In this document: one piece after another, positions 30,066-39,357 of the stretch
How positions within the stretch are numbered: position 1 is the first letter of the stretch
Layout: each line of letters begins with the position of its first letter
Origin: Anaeromassilibacillus sp. An250
Lineage (GTDB): Bacteria; Bacillota; Clostridia; Oscillospirales; Acutalibacteraceae
Direction: 5' to 3'
Assembly (NCBI RefSeq): GCF_002159845.1
Contig: NZ_NFJK01000007.1
Span: 1 to 64,000 of the forward strand
DNA length: 64,000 nt
Program-made: the position numbers and the translations under genes
Notes under the pieces: generated by a model
What the model was told of the DNA's origin: nothing
Seen by the model: only the letters and a program-made list of their open reading frames with translations
The model's database searches: none

Positions 30066-32159
30066 TTAGGCTTCGGATGGCTTTTGTAATGTGATAGAGG
30101 GAGGCGTGAGGGGAAACGTCACTCGTGCGGTGAAAAGGTCCGCGTCGATTTGGATGGAAAACTCCCCTCCGCAGGCTTCGGTAAAGCTCTTGGCAATCGA
30201 GAGGCCCAGCCCGCTGCCTGCGGTCGTACGGGCGGCGTCCCCTCGCACGAAGCGCTCTGTAATATCCACATTGGGATCGAGTTCATACCGGGAGATGTTT
30301 TTCAATGCGACGCAGGCGAAGCCGTCCGCCTCGGTGAGGGAGACGAAGACCCGCGTCCCTTCCAACGAATAGCGCAGTGCGTTGGAAATCAGGTTTTGAA
30401 ATACGCGGTAGAGGCGCCCGCCGTCCGCGGTGATCGTCACCGGTTGGTCGGGAATATCCACCCGGAACAGGAGCTGGGAAGCCTGGACCGCTTCGTCCAT
30501 ATCGGCCAGCGTTTGACGCACCAGCTTGCCAAGGTCCAACGGCTCCATTTGGAGTTCCATGTTGCCGCTGGCCGCCTTGCTGACGTCGAAAATATCCTGG
30601 ATCATATTTTTCAGGCGGAGGGATTTTTCGTCCAAAACTTTGATGTAATCCTTTACATGGTCGGGAAGCGTCTCCTCCTGTTTCAACAGATCTACGTAGC
30701 TGATAATGGAGGTAAGCGGCGTCTTAATGTCATGGGAAACGTTGGTGATGAGCTCCACCTTCATGCGCTCGCTCTTTACACGTTCCTCCACAGCGGTGTT
30801 TACGCCGTGCTCAATATCGTTTAGGGCATGGGCGGCCTCCCGCAGATCGGAATCCTGCGGGAGCAGCAAGGGTGCGGTATTTTTGCCTTGCTGAACAGAG
30901 GTGATCTGTGTGGTCAGGCGGCCAAGGTCCTGCGCCAGTTGGCGGTGCAGCTTCCCATAACGATATGCAAAATATACCATGAGTGCAATGGTGACCGGAG
31001 CCAGCAGCCCTACCGTAAAAATGCTGAGGACCAATCCTACGCTGAACGTGATCGCCTCACACTTGATAAAATCGTCCCAGCGTTCGAGCAGGCGGCGTTC
31101 CAGGGGCAGCTTTTGCTCGAACGTTTTTCGGTACTCGGCCCGGCGACGCAACATGGTGCTGATGACATTGCGCCTCCAACTCCCGCGGTTATAGCGTAGA
31201 TCGATGGCAATCAGATAATAGCCGGGCAGGGAGAGCAGGAAACAGACCACGTTGCCCGGGATGCTACCGCTGACAAACCCCGTAGTGAGGAACAACACAA
31301 GGATGGCGAACGCCAGCTTCCATTCGAAATAGAGGTTGGCCGTGTGCGCGGCAATCCGGCGGCTCAGCTCCCGACGCTCTTTTCGCCAAAGGAACGCCAA
31401 AACCAACAGGATAGCAGAGAAAGCAATGATGCAAGACCAGATGCGCAGGAACAAAAGCGTTTCCCTTCCCTGCTGGGGAATGTCGTAAAGCGCGCTGGAA
31501 CCGTCCATCGGCTCCACAGGGATTTGGCGCGCGACCAGGCAGACGCGGAAATTCTCGTAATCCGGGTTGGCCGCCATGTTTTCGTATCCGGGCACATTCC
31601 ACATGCCGGAGTCGCTGCGGTAAAAACCGTCCCCGTAGACATCGACTGCCACCCCGTCCTTTTCGATGGAGACGGTTTTACCGTCGAAAATCAATCGGAA
31701 ATTGTATCCCTCCGGCAGATCGCCTTCATAGAGGTTCTCGTGCTCCGTGTCGTTAGAATAGGCGGTTCGATTGGAAGCTGTTCCGATTTGATATAGCAGG
31801 TTCCGCGCTGTATCCGCGTTCAGGCCGAACGGATCGTCGGCATCGGAAAAATAGTAGTAGCGGTTTCCATCGGAATCGGAATAGACGGAATCCTGCAGCT
31901 CCGTCTCTGCGGCGGTGTCGGAAGAGGACAGCGTATCCATAACGTGCAGGATATGGTTGAGCATCTGGGAAAGTTCGGCCCGGAATGCATTGGTATTCTG
32001 ATAATCCTCTTGTTTGAGATCGCTAATTTGCTGCATGGCATAATCATAGTTCATCAGAAAAGAGATGCCGAATATGGCGGTGGCGATCAAGATCCCCATA
32101 CTGAGGAAAAAACTGATGAGGCTGACGATTGCTTTACTTTTTTTCAATTTTGTATCCAA
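30066..32159 (-). CDS. membrane sensor histidine kinase, VanS-like
   Basis: 697 residues. A first membrane helix (about 12-34) is followed by an extracellular sensor of about 200 residues rich in Tyr, Asp and Ser. Several more helices come next (near 240-260, 285-330 and 380-410), then a HAMP-like coil, a HisKA domain with NVSHDIKTPLTSIISYVDLL and a HATPase_c domain with NLISNALRYS and GSGLGLSIAKSF. It would phosphorylate the regulator encoded just upstream. The 26-base overlap with that gene indicates coupled translation. The extra mid-protein helices are unusual for a VanS-type kinase. Confidence 0.88.
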   Translation of the reverse strand: MDTKLKKSKAIVSLISFFLSMGILIATAIFGISFLMNYDYAMQQISDLKQEDYQNTNAFRAELSQMLNHILHVMDTLSSSDTAAETELQDSVYSDSDGNRYYYFSDADDPFGLNADTARNLLYQIGTASNRTAYSNDTEHENLYEGDLPEGYNFRLIFDGKTVSIEKDGVAVDVYGDGFYRSDSGMWNVPGYENMAANPDYENFRVCLVARQIPVEPMDGSSALYDIPQQGRETLLFLRIWSCIIAFSAILLVLAFLWRKERRELSRRIAAHTANLYFEWKLAFAILVLFLTTGFVSGSIPGNVVCFLLSLPGYYLIAIDLRYNRGSWRRNVISTMLRRRAEYRKTFEQKLPLERRLLERWDDFIKCEAITFSVGLVLSIFTVGLLAPVTIALMVYFAYRYGKLHRQLAQDLGRLTTQITSVQQGKNTAPLLLPQDSDLREAAHALNDIEHGVNTAVEERVKSERMKVELITNVSHDIKTPLTSIISYVDLLKQEETLPDHVKDYIKVLDEKSLRLKNMIQDIFDVSKAASGNMELQMEPLDLGKLVRQTLADMDEAVQASQLLFRVDIPDQPVTITADGGRLYRVFQNLISNALRYSLEGTRVFVSLTEADGFACVALKNISRYELDPNVDITERFVRGDAARTTAGSGLGLSIAKSFTEACGGEFSIQIDADLFTARVTFPLTPPSITLQKPSEA

Positions 32160-32835
32160 TTCCCCATACCACCTTTAGATATTCGGGTTCCTTCGGGTTG
32201 AGTTCGATCTTTTCGCGGATGCGCCGGATATGAACCATCACCGTGTTTTCGGCGGAAAAAGCAGGTTCGTTCCAAACGCGGCGGTAGATTTCCTCCGCGG
32301 GGAAGATTCGGCCGAGATTGCGCATAAACAAGTCGATGATCTTAGTTTCGGTGGCGGTCAGCTTGACCGGCTCGCCGTCCGCGGTGAGGATATGCTCCTC
32401 GGTGTTGTAGCTCAGGCGCCCGTTTACAATCACGTGATTGCCCTGCTGTGCATGGATGTCCCCTAAGCTGGTATAGCGCCGGAGCTGGGAACGCACGCGT
32501 GCGACCAATTCCATAGGGTTGAACGGCTTCGTCACATAATCGTCCGCGCCAATGGACAGTCCTAAAATTTTATCGGTGTCTTCACTTTTGGCGGAGAGCA
32601 CGATGATGGGCAGGTTGCGCTTTTCACGAATCTTCATGATGGCGGACAGTCCGTCCATTTTGGGCATCATCACGTCGATGATAATCAAACAGACCGGCTG
32701 GCTCATCACCATGTCCAGCGCTTCCAAGCCGTTGTATGCACATAGGACCGAATATCCTTCTTTTTCCAGGTGGATGGCGATGGAGCGTACAATTTCCCGA
32801 TCGTCGTCCACAACCAAAATGCTGCCTTCGTTCAT
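32134..32835 (-). CDS. OmpR/PhoB-family response regulator
   Basis: 233 residues. The receiver domain has the acidic pocket D10-D12, phospho-acceptor D54 (IIIDVMMPKMDG), S81 and K103 (VTKPF). The C-terminal winged-helix domain has LTATETKIIDLFMRNLGRIF and NTVMVHIRRIREKIE. It most resembles VanR/PhoP-type regulators. Its gene comes first in the operon with the kinase. The stimulus and targets cannot be read from the sequence. Confidence 0.9.
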   Translation of the reverse strand: MNEGSILVVDDDREIVRSIAIHLEKEGYSVLCAYNGLEALDMVMSQPVCLIIIDVMMPKMDGLSAIMKIREKRNLPIIVLSAKSEDTDKILGLSIGADDYVTKPFNPMELVARVRSQLRRYTSLGDIHAQQGNHVIVNGRLSYNTEEHILTADGEPVKLTATETKIIDLFMRNLGRIFPAEEIYRRVWNEPAFSAENTVMVHIRRIREKIELNPKEPEYLKVVWGIGYKIEKK

Positions 32836-32911
32836 AATCTCAGATCCTTTTCACCCAAAGTATGTTCCGTGTCTATCATGATAAGGGAGAATCCTTACAA
32901 AAAACGAAATG

Positions 32912-32928
32912 GATTTCTTAAAGAAATC
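32912..32928 (-). promoter_or_regulatory. 17-base palindrome between SpoIIM-family gene and response regulator
   Basis: GATTTCTT and AAGAAATC mirror each other around a single A. On the minus strand a T6 run follows nine bases later, so it may be a weak terminator for the SpoIIM-family gene, or an operator ahead of the regulator. Confidence 0.3.
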
Positions 32929-32957
32929 TTACGGATAACCGTTTCAAAGCGGATTTC

Positions 32958-33578
32958 CTATACACCTAAAAATAGCCCCATCAGTGCGGGGGTCACGTAG
33001 GTTTCGATCACTGCCGCCGCCAGGAGAAGCGGCACAACGACCAGCAGATAGACGCGCCCCGCCTCTTTGAGCGCCTGCCGGAACGAGCGCTCCCGCTGTA
33101 AGCAGATTTTGTAGGAGAGCGTCCAGCATAAATATAGGCCAAGGGTAAAGGAAACCAGCAGGGCCGGAAGCTCCAAAATGCCGTGCGGCAAGATCCCCAT
33201 TAAAAACGCCCCCATCCCGATGCCGGTGGTCTGGTAAAGTGCTCCCATCGCACCCAACACCACCGCGTTGGAAAAAAGCGGGAGGATGGTGAGAAAGAAA
33301 AACGGAATGCAGCCGATTAAAATAGAGATCCCAGCTGCATAAAGATTGTTGAGCAAGAGGGTAAAGAACGAGATACCGCCTTCATCAAAAAGTCCTTTTT
33401 CTTCAAAACCAGCGGCGATTTGCTGGACGAATTCGTTTAACAACGCTTCTTCGCTGGCCAGCCAAATGCCGGAAAGCACACAAAGGCCGGCGAAGCAGAT
33501 GCACAGGATCAAAAAGAGCTTTAATAGCTTTTTCCGGAAAAACCGCCCGGTTTCCTGGTATTGTCTGACGATCCACAT
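32958..33578 (-). CDS. SpoIIM/DUF95-family membrane protein
   Basis: 206 residues starting at ATG 33578, behind AAAAGGAGGAG; the longer frame from 33626 lacks a ribosome-binding site. About five hydrophobic segments are visible. Family phrases are FFLTILPLFSNAVVLGAMG and MGILPHGILELPALLVSFTLG, which carry the conserved H-G-I-E-L-P sequence. SpoIIM works with SpoIID and SpoIIP in engulfment during spore formation, but many members of DUF95 have other roles. No spoIID or spoIIP neighbour exists here, so the sporulation role is probable but not certain. Confidence 0.75.
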   Translation of the reverse strand: MWIVRQYQETGRFFRKKLLKLFLILCICFAGLCVLSGIWLASEEALLNEFVQQIAAGFEEKGLFDEGGISFFTLLLNNLYAAGISILIGCIPFFFLTILPLFSNAVVLGAMGALYQTTGIGMGAFLMGILPHGILELPALLVSFTLGLYLCWTLSYKICLQRERSFRQALKEAGRVYLLVVVPLLLAAAVIETYVTPALMGLFLGV

Positions 33579-33720
33579 CGTAAAACTCCTCCTTTTGGTT
33601 GTTTGGAACGGGAAGGTACCACCCAAAATAAAAGAAACAGCAACTTACGCGGACGGTACGAGGTTTTATTATAACATAATCCCAAAAAGAAGTCGACGCA
33701 CGAAACAATTCGCGAATCCC

Positions 33721-33749
33721 TTTTCTCCCTTGCATGGTTGTGGTATAAT
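33721..33749 (+). promoter_or_regulatory. extended -10 promoter for fhs
   Basis: TGGTATAAT at 33741-33749 is an extended -10 element, and the -35 region (TTTTCT at 33721-33726) is weak. It lies about 70 bases before the fhs start. A hairpin CGCGGT/ACCGCG (33774-33797) sits in the leader just before the ribosome-binding site. On the minus strand, a TATAAT at 33668-33673 is the likely -10 of the SpoIIM-family gene. Confidence 0.5.
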
Positions 33750-33818
33750 TTTGATAATTCTATGATTTGGAGGCGCGGTTGAACGGAAGATACCGCGTCA
33801 TTTGAAGGGAGAATGGGA

Positions 33819-35486
33819 ATGCTGACGGATATTGAAATTGCTCAACAGACCAAGATGACACCCATCACAGAGATCGCCGCTTCCCTTGGGATCCGGGAAG
33901 AAGAGCTGGAACCGTACGGCCGGTTTAAGGCGAAGCTGAACGACTCGCTTTACAACCGCCTCAAGGATCGAAAGGATGGAAAGCTGATCCTGGTGACCGC
34001 GATCAACCCGACCCCTGCGGGAGAGGGAAAGACCACCACAACGGCGGGGCTGGGCGAAGCAATGGCAAAGATCGGGAAGAATGCGGTCATCGCCCTGCGC
34101 GAGCCGTCCCTCGGGCCGGTGTTCGGCGTCAAGGGCGGCGCGGCCGGCGGCGGTTATGCACAGGTGGTGCCGATGGAGGATATCAACCTCCACTTTACCG
34201 GTGATATGCACGCATTGACTTCGGCAAACAACCTGCTGTGCGCCATGCTCGACAATCACATGCAGCAGGGGAACGAGCTGCGCATCGACCAGCGCCGTGT
34301 GCTGATCAAACGCTGCCTCGATATGAACGACCGCGCCCTGCGCAACGTGGTGGTGGGGCTCGGCGGAAAAATGAATGGGATTCCGCGCGAGGATGGCTTT
34401 ATCATCACGGTGGCCAGCGAGGTGATGGCGATCCTCTGCCTGGCTGCCGACAGCTCGGATTTGAAGGAACGCCTAGGGAACATTTTGGTGGCGTATAATC
34501 TGGACGGCGAACCGGTATATGCGAAGGACTTGAAAGCGGAGGGCGCCATGGCGGCGCTGCTGCGCGACGCGATCAACCCCAATTTGGTGCAGACGCTGGA
34601 AGGAACGCCGGTGATTATGCACGGCGGCCCGTTTGCGAACATTGCCCATGGATGCAATTCCGTGCGCGCGACACGCCTGGCGTTGAAACTGGCGGATTAT
34701 TGCATCACTGAGGCGGGGTTTGGTTCTGATCTCGGCGCAGAGAAATTCTTTGACATCAAATGCCGCTTGGCGGGGCTGCGCCCGAACGCGGTTGTGGTGG
34801 TTGCCACCGCCCGTGCGCTCAAATACAACGGCGGGGTCCCCAAGGCGGAGACCGGGAACGAAAACCTGGAAGCCCTGAAGAAGGGGATCGTCAACCTGGG
34901 CGCGCATATCCAGAACATGCGCAAGTACGGCGTGCCCGTGGTCGTGGCGATCAACCGCTTTGACTCGGACACGGATGCGGAACTTGCATATATTGAGCAG
35001 TATTGCAAGGAAAATGGCGCGGATTTTGCCCTCAGCGAGGTGTTTGCCAAGGGCGGCGAGGGTGGCATGGAACTGGCGCGCAAGGTGTGCGCCGCCGCAG
35101 AGCAGCCCTCCGATTTCCACCCCATTTATGCGGGCGATCTGCCCGTGCGCGAAAAGATTGCAACCATCGCAAAGGAAATCTACGGCGCCGATGGGGTTAC
35201 CTATACAGCCCAGGCGGAGAAAGCGCTCAAGGAGATTGCAGCGCTCGGCGGCGATGCGCTGCCGGTCTGCATCGCCAAGACACAGTATTCGCTTTCGGAC
35301 AACGCAGCGCTGTTGGGCCGCCCGGCTGGGTTCCAAATTACCATCCGGGACCTGCGCCTCTCCAACGGCGCGGGCTTCGTGGTCGCTTATGCGGGGGACA
35401 TCATGACGATGCCCGGCCTGCCGAAGCGTCCTGCGGCGGAGCGGATCGATGTGGATGCATCCGGAAAAATATCTGGTTTATTCTGA
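33819..35486 (+). CDS. fhs: formate-tetrahydrofolate ligase
   Basis: 555 residues from ATG 33819; ATG 33813 is too close to the AAGGGAG ribosome-binding site. A P-loop lies at residues 65-72 (TPAGEGKT), followed by family phrases [32 protein letters not shown] and [11 protein letters not shown]. The enzyme uses ATP to attach formate to tetrahydrofolate, feeding purine synthesis and the acetogenic or glycine pathway. Length matches the usual 550-560 residues. No folD, fchA or metF is adjacent, so its partner enzymes lie elsewhere. Confidence 0.96.
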   Translation: MLTDIEIAQQTKMTPITEIAASLGIREEELEPYGRFKAKLNDSLYNRLKDRKDGKLILVTAINPTPAGEGKTTTTAGLGEAMAKIGKNAVIALREPSLGPVFGVKGGAAGGGYAQVVPMEDINLHFTGDMHALTSANNLLCAMLDNHMQQGNELRIDQRRVLIKRCLDMNDRALRNVVVGLGGKMNGIPREDGFIITVASEVMAILCLAADSSDLKERLGNILVAYNLDGEPVYAKDLKAEGAMAALLRDAINPNLVQTLEGTPVIMHGGPFANIAHGCNSVRATRLALKLADYCITEAGFGSDLGAEKFFDIKCRLAGLRPNAVVVVATARALKYNGGVPKAETGNENLEALKKGIVNLGAHIQNMRKYGVPVVVAINRFDSDTDAELAYIEQYCKENGADFALSEVFAKGGEGGMELARKVCAAAEQPSDFHPIYAGDLPVREKIATIAKEIYGADGVTYTAQAEKALKEIAALGGDALPVCIAKTQYSLSDNAALLGRPAGFQITIRDLRLSNGAGFVVAYAGDIMTMPGLPKRPAAERIDVDASGKISGLF

Positions 35487-35496
35487 GGTGAGAAAT

Positions 35497-35934
35497 TTGA
35501 CCTATACGACCCATTCCCCAGAGGAAACGGAGAAGCTGGGCGAGGCCATCGCCCAACGGCTTTCCGGGGGAGAGGTGCTGGCGCTGTTTGGCGGCATGGG
35601 CATGGGAAAAACCGCCCTGACGCGCGGCCTGGCGCGGGGACTCGGCGTGGAGGCGGGCGTTTCCAGCCCCACCTTCGCGCTGGTACATGAATACCATGGG
35701 CGCTTGCCCATCTATCACTTTGACATGTTCCGTGTGGACGGCTGGGACGATCTCTATTCCACCGGCTTTTTTGACTATCTGGAATGCGGCGGCGTGTTGG
35801 TGATTGAGTGGAGTGAAAACATTGAAAACGCCCTGCCGGAAAACGCGGTGCGCATTGCGATTTCGCGCGGTGCGGCGGAAGACGAGCGGGTGTTCCAGAT
35901 CGACGGACTGAACATGGAAGGGATGATTCTTTGA
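35497..35934 (+). CDS. tsaE: tRNA t6A threonylcarbamoyladenosine biosynthesis ATPase
   Basis: 145 residues starting at TTG 35497 behind GAGGTGAG, ten bases after fhs. The Walker A loop is at residues 32-39 (GGMGMGKT). Family phrases include SSPTFALVHEYHG and YHFDMFRV, with GFFDYLECGGVLVIEW later. TsaE works with TsaB and TsaD to make threonylcarbamoyl adenosine at position 37 of tRNAs reading ANN codons. A larger frame starting at 35449 lies inside fhs and lacks a ribosome-binding site. Confidence 0.93.
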   Translation: MTYTTHSPEETEKLGEAIAQRLSGGEVLALFGGMGMGKTALTRGLARGLGVEAGVSSPTFALVHEYHGRLPIYHFDMFRVDGWDDLYSTGFFDYLECGGVLVIEWSENIENALPENAVRIAISRGAAEDERVFQIDGLNMEGMIL

Positions 35935-36644
35935 GGATTCTTGCAATTGATTCCTCGGCAGGGGCTGCCTCCGCAGCAATTTGGGAGGATGGCAGCCTAC
36001 TGGGGGAGTTTTTCACCAATACACGCTTGACCCATAGCCAGACGTTAATGCCGATGATCGGCGGCGTATTGGACTGTGCGCGTGTGCCCTTGGAAAGCAT
36101 CGACCTGTTTGCTGTTTCGGCGGGCCCCGGATCGTTTACCGGGGTCCGGATCGGCGTGGCCAGCATCAAGGGACTTGCCATGGCCCAAGGGAAGCCCTGT
36201 GCAGGGGTTTCCACGTTGGAGGCCATGGCGCGCAACCTAGCGCACCTGGAGGGGTTGGTTTGTGCGGTGATGGATGCCCGGTGTGGGCAGGTGTATAATG
36301 CGCTGTTCCTGGCAGAAAGAGGAACGCTCACGCGTCTGACAGAGGACCGCGCGATTTCGATTGAGGATCTTGCTGCAGAGTTAGAGGAGATGCAAAGAGG
36401 AAAATCGCTGTTTCTGGTTGGTGACGGCGCAAAATTGTGCTATAATAAAGAACGATTGCAGGCTTTAGGCGCAAAATTGCCGCCGGAACCCCTTTTGTAC
36501 CAACGCGCTTGGGGGGTTGCAGAGGTTGCAAAGGACTTGTTCGAGCGAGGAGAAACCCTAACTGCTGCGGCTTTGGCCCCTGTTTACCTGCGGATGCCGC
36601 AGGCCGAACGGGAACTGAAAAAACGGCAGGCTGCCCAAATGTAG
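35931..36644 (+). CDS. tsaB: tRNA t6A complex subunit TsaB
   Basis: 237 residues starting at TTG 35931, overlapping tsaE by four bases. It has the ASKHA-fold opening (RILAIDSSAGAASAAIW), SQTLMPMIG, and SAGPGSFTGVRIGVASIKGL, with VVMDARCGQVYNALF near the middle (VMDAR). TsaB is the scaffold partner of TsaD. tsaD is not in the window. The 3' end of the gene contains a strong promoter for the next gene. Confidence 0.93.
   Translation: MRILAIDSSAGAASAAIWEDGSLLGEFFTNTRLTHSQTLMPMIGGVLDCARVPLESIDLFAVSAGPGSFTGVRIGVASIKGLAMAQGKPCAGVSTLEAMARNLAHLEGLVCAVMDARCGQVYNALFLAERGTLTRLTEDRAISIEDLAAELEEMQRGKSLFLVGDGAKLCYNKERLQALGAKLPPEPLLYQRAWGVAEVAKDLFERGETLTAAALAPVYLRMPQAERELKKRQAAQM
36418..36446 (+). promoter_or_regulatory. 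internal promoter in tsaB for the transglutaminase-like gene
   Basis: TTGGTG (36418-36423) and TGCTATAAT (TATAAT at 36441-36446) are separated by 17 bases. The TG before the -10 makes it an extended element. It lies about 220 bases before the next start codon, inside the 3' half of tsaB, so the downstream gene can be expressed independently. Confidence 0.55.
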
Positions 36645-36661
36645 CCGGAAAGGGGATAAAG

Positions 36662-38092
36662 ATGAAGAAAAGGCCAATTGTTAGCGCCCTTTTGGCCGCC
36701 GTCCTTTTGACCTCCAGCTGGAGTCCAGCAGCGTTCGCAGCAACTATACCGGCCGCTGCCCCACAACCTGTTGTGCAACAGGTTTCTATAAGCAATCTGG
36801 ATCAGGCAAAGGATGCGATCCATCAGGCCCTGTCCAATATGAGCGAGTCCGTTCAGTTAGGACAATACGGGCTGACGGAGCAGGAGTTTTCCGATCTGTA
36901 CGACGCGATCTTGCGGGAAGACCCCTGGCTTTTCTATGTTGAGGGATGTACGTTCCATGTCAACCGGAGCGGGATTGTTGTCGATATGATCCCACGCAAT
37001 ACATACGACCCGGCGACCGTCCAGACGATGCGGGAAGAGCTGACCCAATCCATGCAGGCTGCGCTCTCCTGTATCGACCCGAATATGACGGCGACCGAAA
37101 AGGTGGTGCAGGTACATAATTATCTTGCTTTGACTTGTGCCTATGATTATGAAAACTATCAGACAGATACTATTCCGAGAAGTTCTTATACCGCTTACGG
37201 CGCGCTGGTGAGCCGCCGGGCGGTTTGCCAGGGATACTCTCTGGCGTTTGAGCTGCTGATGCAGCAGCTGGGGATCCCGTGTGCGATTGTGGAGAGCGAC
37301 CCCATGAACCACGCCTGGAACGCGGTGCAGCTCGACGGGACCTGGTACCATGTGGACGTCACTTGGGACGATAGCGCGCCGGACCGGCCGGGCAGGTATT
37401 CGGTCGATATGCTGTTGACGAGCGACATGAAGGCAGGAAACAACCAAAACCAGCACAGGAATTGGGAGCACATGCCATCGCCGGCCTATAGCACCATCTT
37501 GGATAACATGGATTGGAGGCAGTTCATCTCCCAGATGGAGACAAAATACCGTTCGAATACGGCGTTGACGGTGGATACCTCTTCGTATACTTGTAAAAAG
37601 GGTTCAACCTATGTGTTCAAGGTGAACGCTTCGCCCAACCAGATTGTGGTCGCCCGCCCGGTGGACAGCAATGTTGCGCGCGTGAAGTTATTGCGCGCAG
37701 AGACGGACGGCTCGTATTATTTCCAGTTGGAGGGGCTCCAGCAGGGAAACACGGAGATTGAAATCATTGCTGAAAGCGGAAGAAGCACGCGGTTCCCATT
37801 GACAGTCCAGGGAGACCTTTATCAGAGCGATACCACCGGACAGCTTACCTTGAACCCCGGCCAGACCTACTATTTTAAACTGACCTATAATGGCTCTGGC
37901 CCCCTGGTGTTGCCCTATGTCAGTTCGGGGAATGGCATTGTGGGTGTGAAATTGGCCAAAACCTCCGGCAACTATGCGATCTATGCGGTTACGGCTGCGG
38001 CTACGGCAAACGCTTCCGGGACGCAGACTTACATTTACGCGACCCCAAACGGGGGAACGCCTGTGCCGCAATTTTCGGTCCGGGTTGCCTGA
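36662..38092 (+). CDS. secreted transglutaminase-like protein with two C-terminal modules
   Basis: 476 residues from ATG 36662. A signal peptide (about 1-27) ends near AAFAAT. Residues about 140-255 are a transglutaminase-like core with C189 (RRAVCQGYS), H217 (MNHAWN) and D232 (HVDVTWDD), the usual cysteine-protease-like triad. Residues 303-383 and 388-476 are two copies of the beta module also found at the end of the fucosidase and the phage endolysin. It is probably exported and acts on cell-surface protein or peptidoglycan crosslinks, but no specific substrate can be assigned. Confidence 0.85.
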   Translation: MKKRPIVSALLAAVLLTSSWSPAAFAATIPAAAPQPVVQQVSISNLDQAKDAIHQALSNMSESVQLGQYGLTEQEFSDLYDAILREDPWLFYVEGCTFHVNRSGIVVDMIPRNTYDPATVQTMREELTQSMQAALSCIDPNMTATEKVVQVHNYLALTCAYDYENYQTDTIPRSSYTAYGALVSRRAVCQGYSLAFELLMQQLGIPCAIVESDPMNHAWNAVQLDGTWYHVDVTWDDSAPDRPGRYSVDMLLTSDMKAGNNQNQHRNWEHMPSPAYSTILDNMDWRQFISQMETKYRSNTALTVDTSSYTCKKGSTYVFKVNASPNQIVVARPVDSNVARVKLLRAETDGSYYFQLEGLQQGNTEIEIIAESGRSTRFPLTVQGDLYQSDTTGQLTLNPGQTYYFKLTYNGSGPLVLPYVSSGNGIVGVKLAKTSGNYAIYAVTAAATANASGTQTYIYATPNGGTPVPQFSVRVA

Positions 38093-38116
38093 GAAACGAT
38101 AGAAAGAAGGAATTTG

Positions 38117-38560
38117 ATGATTTTATTAGGAGCCGATCACGGCGGCGTCGGATTGAAAGACGCAATCAAAAACTATTTGGAGCAGAATCACATCGCCTGC
38201 AAGGACTTTGGCACGTTTGATACGGAGTCGGTCGACTATGTACCCATCGCCTCCAAGGTGGCCCATGGGGTTGCAAACGGCGAGGGCGAGTTCGGGATCT
38301 TGTGCTGCGGTACGGGCATTGGCATGAGTATGGCGGCCAACAAGGTGCAGGGCGTTCGTGCGGCGGTGTGCTCAGATCCTTATTGTGTGGAGATGACCCG
38401 CCGCCATAACAACGCAAATGTCCTCTGTATGGGGGGACGGGTGATCGACGAGCAAAAGGCGGTAGAGTTTGTAAAGATTTTCCTGTCGACCGGATTTGAA
38501 GGGGGCCGCCACCAGAGAAGGGTCGATCAGATCGCTGCGGTGGAACGCGGAGAGCTGTAA
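38117..38560 (+). CDS. rpiB: ribose-5-phosphate isomerase B
   Basis: 147 residues from ATG 38117. Family features are GADHGGVGLKDAI near the start, the catalytic cysteine region GILCCGTGIGMSMAAN, and the phrase TRRHNNANVLCMGGRV. The enzyme interconverts ribose 5-phosphate and ribulose 5-phosphate in the pentose phosphate pathway. Length matches the usual 145-150 residues. It lies 24 bases after the transglutaminase-like gene. Confidence 0.95.
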   Translation: MILLGADHGGVGLKDAIKNYLEQNHIACKDFGTFDTESVDYVPIASKVAHGVANGEGEFGILCCGTGIGMSMAANKVQGVRAAVCSDPYCVEMTRRHNNANVLCMGGRVIDEQKAVEFVKIFLSTGFEGGRHQRRVDQIAAVERGEL

Positions 38561-38655
38561 ACGGATAGCAGGGAAAGGGGCCGTCCTGCGGCAAAATTTC
38601 CCTTTGCAAAATTATAGGACGTTATTCATTACAGAATATAAATGGGGGAAAACAA

Positions 38656-39288
38656 ATGGAAAATCAGGTTTTTGTCATGGACCATCCGTTGATTCAACAC
38701 AAGCTTACCTTCCTGCGCGATAAGAATACGGGTTCCAAAGAGTTCCGCGAGCTGGTGGGCGAGATCGCTATGCTGATGTGCTACGAGGCGACGCGCGATC
38801 TTCCGCTCCAGGAAGTACACATTGAGACGCCGATGGGCGAGGCGACCACCAAAGTGATCGCTGGCCGGAAATTGGCGTTTGTGCCGATCCTGCGCGCAGG
38901 CCTCGGCATGGTGGAGGGCGTGTTGGAAATGGTGCCAGCCGCTAAGGTGGGCCATATCGGCCTCTACCGCGACCACAAGACGCTCCAGCCGGTGGAATAC
39001 TACAACAAACTGCCGCAGGACATCACGGAACGCGATGTGATCGTCCTCGATCCCATGCTTGCGACCGGTGGATCTGCGATTGATGCGATCAGCATTGTCA
39101 AGCGCAGCAATCCCAAGAGCATCAAATTCATGTGCATTATTGCGGCGCCCGAGGGCGTCAAGGCGCTGTCTGAGGCGCATCCGGATGTACAGATTTATTG
39201 CGCAGCGGTGGACGATCATCTCAATGAGATCGGCTATATCGTTCCTGGCTTGGGCGACGCGGGCGACCGTATTTTTGGAACGCTTTGA
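38656..39288 (+). CDS. upp: uracil phosphoribosyltransferase
   Basis: 210 residues starting at ATG 38656 after GGGGGAAAA. It has [16 protein letters not shown] at the start, [15 protein letters not shown], and the PRPP-binding loop [16 protein letters not shown]. It turns uracil and PRPP into UMP. Length is the usual 208-210. It follows rpiB by 95 bases and ends before a strong terminator. Confidence 0.97.
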   Translation: MENQVFVMDHPLIQHKLTFLRDKNTGSKEFRELVGEIAMLMCYEATRDLPLQEVHIETPMGEATTKVIAGRKLAFVPILRAGLGMVEGVLEMVPAAKVGHIGLYRDHKTLQPVEYYNKLPQDITERDVIVLDPMLATGGSAIDAISIVKRSNPKSIKFMCIIAAPEGVKALSEAHPDVQIYCAAVDDHLNEIGYIVPGLGDAGDRIFGTL

Positions 39289-39307
39289 TATTTAGGAAGA
39301 AATGAAG

Positions 39308-39344
39308 AAACACCGGCAAGCAATAAGCTTGCCGGTGTTTTTAT
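39308..39344 (+). terminator. bidirectional terminator after upp
   Basis: Fourteen-base arms (AAACACCGGCAAGC and GCTTGCCGGTGTTT, 39308-39321 and 39327-39340) with a five-base loop and TTTTAT behind. It ends upp on the plus strand and the convergent gene at 39358 on the minus strand. Confidence 0.88.
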
Positions 39345-39357
39345 ATGGAAATGTATT

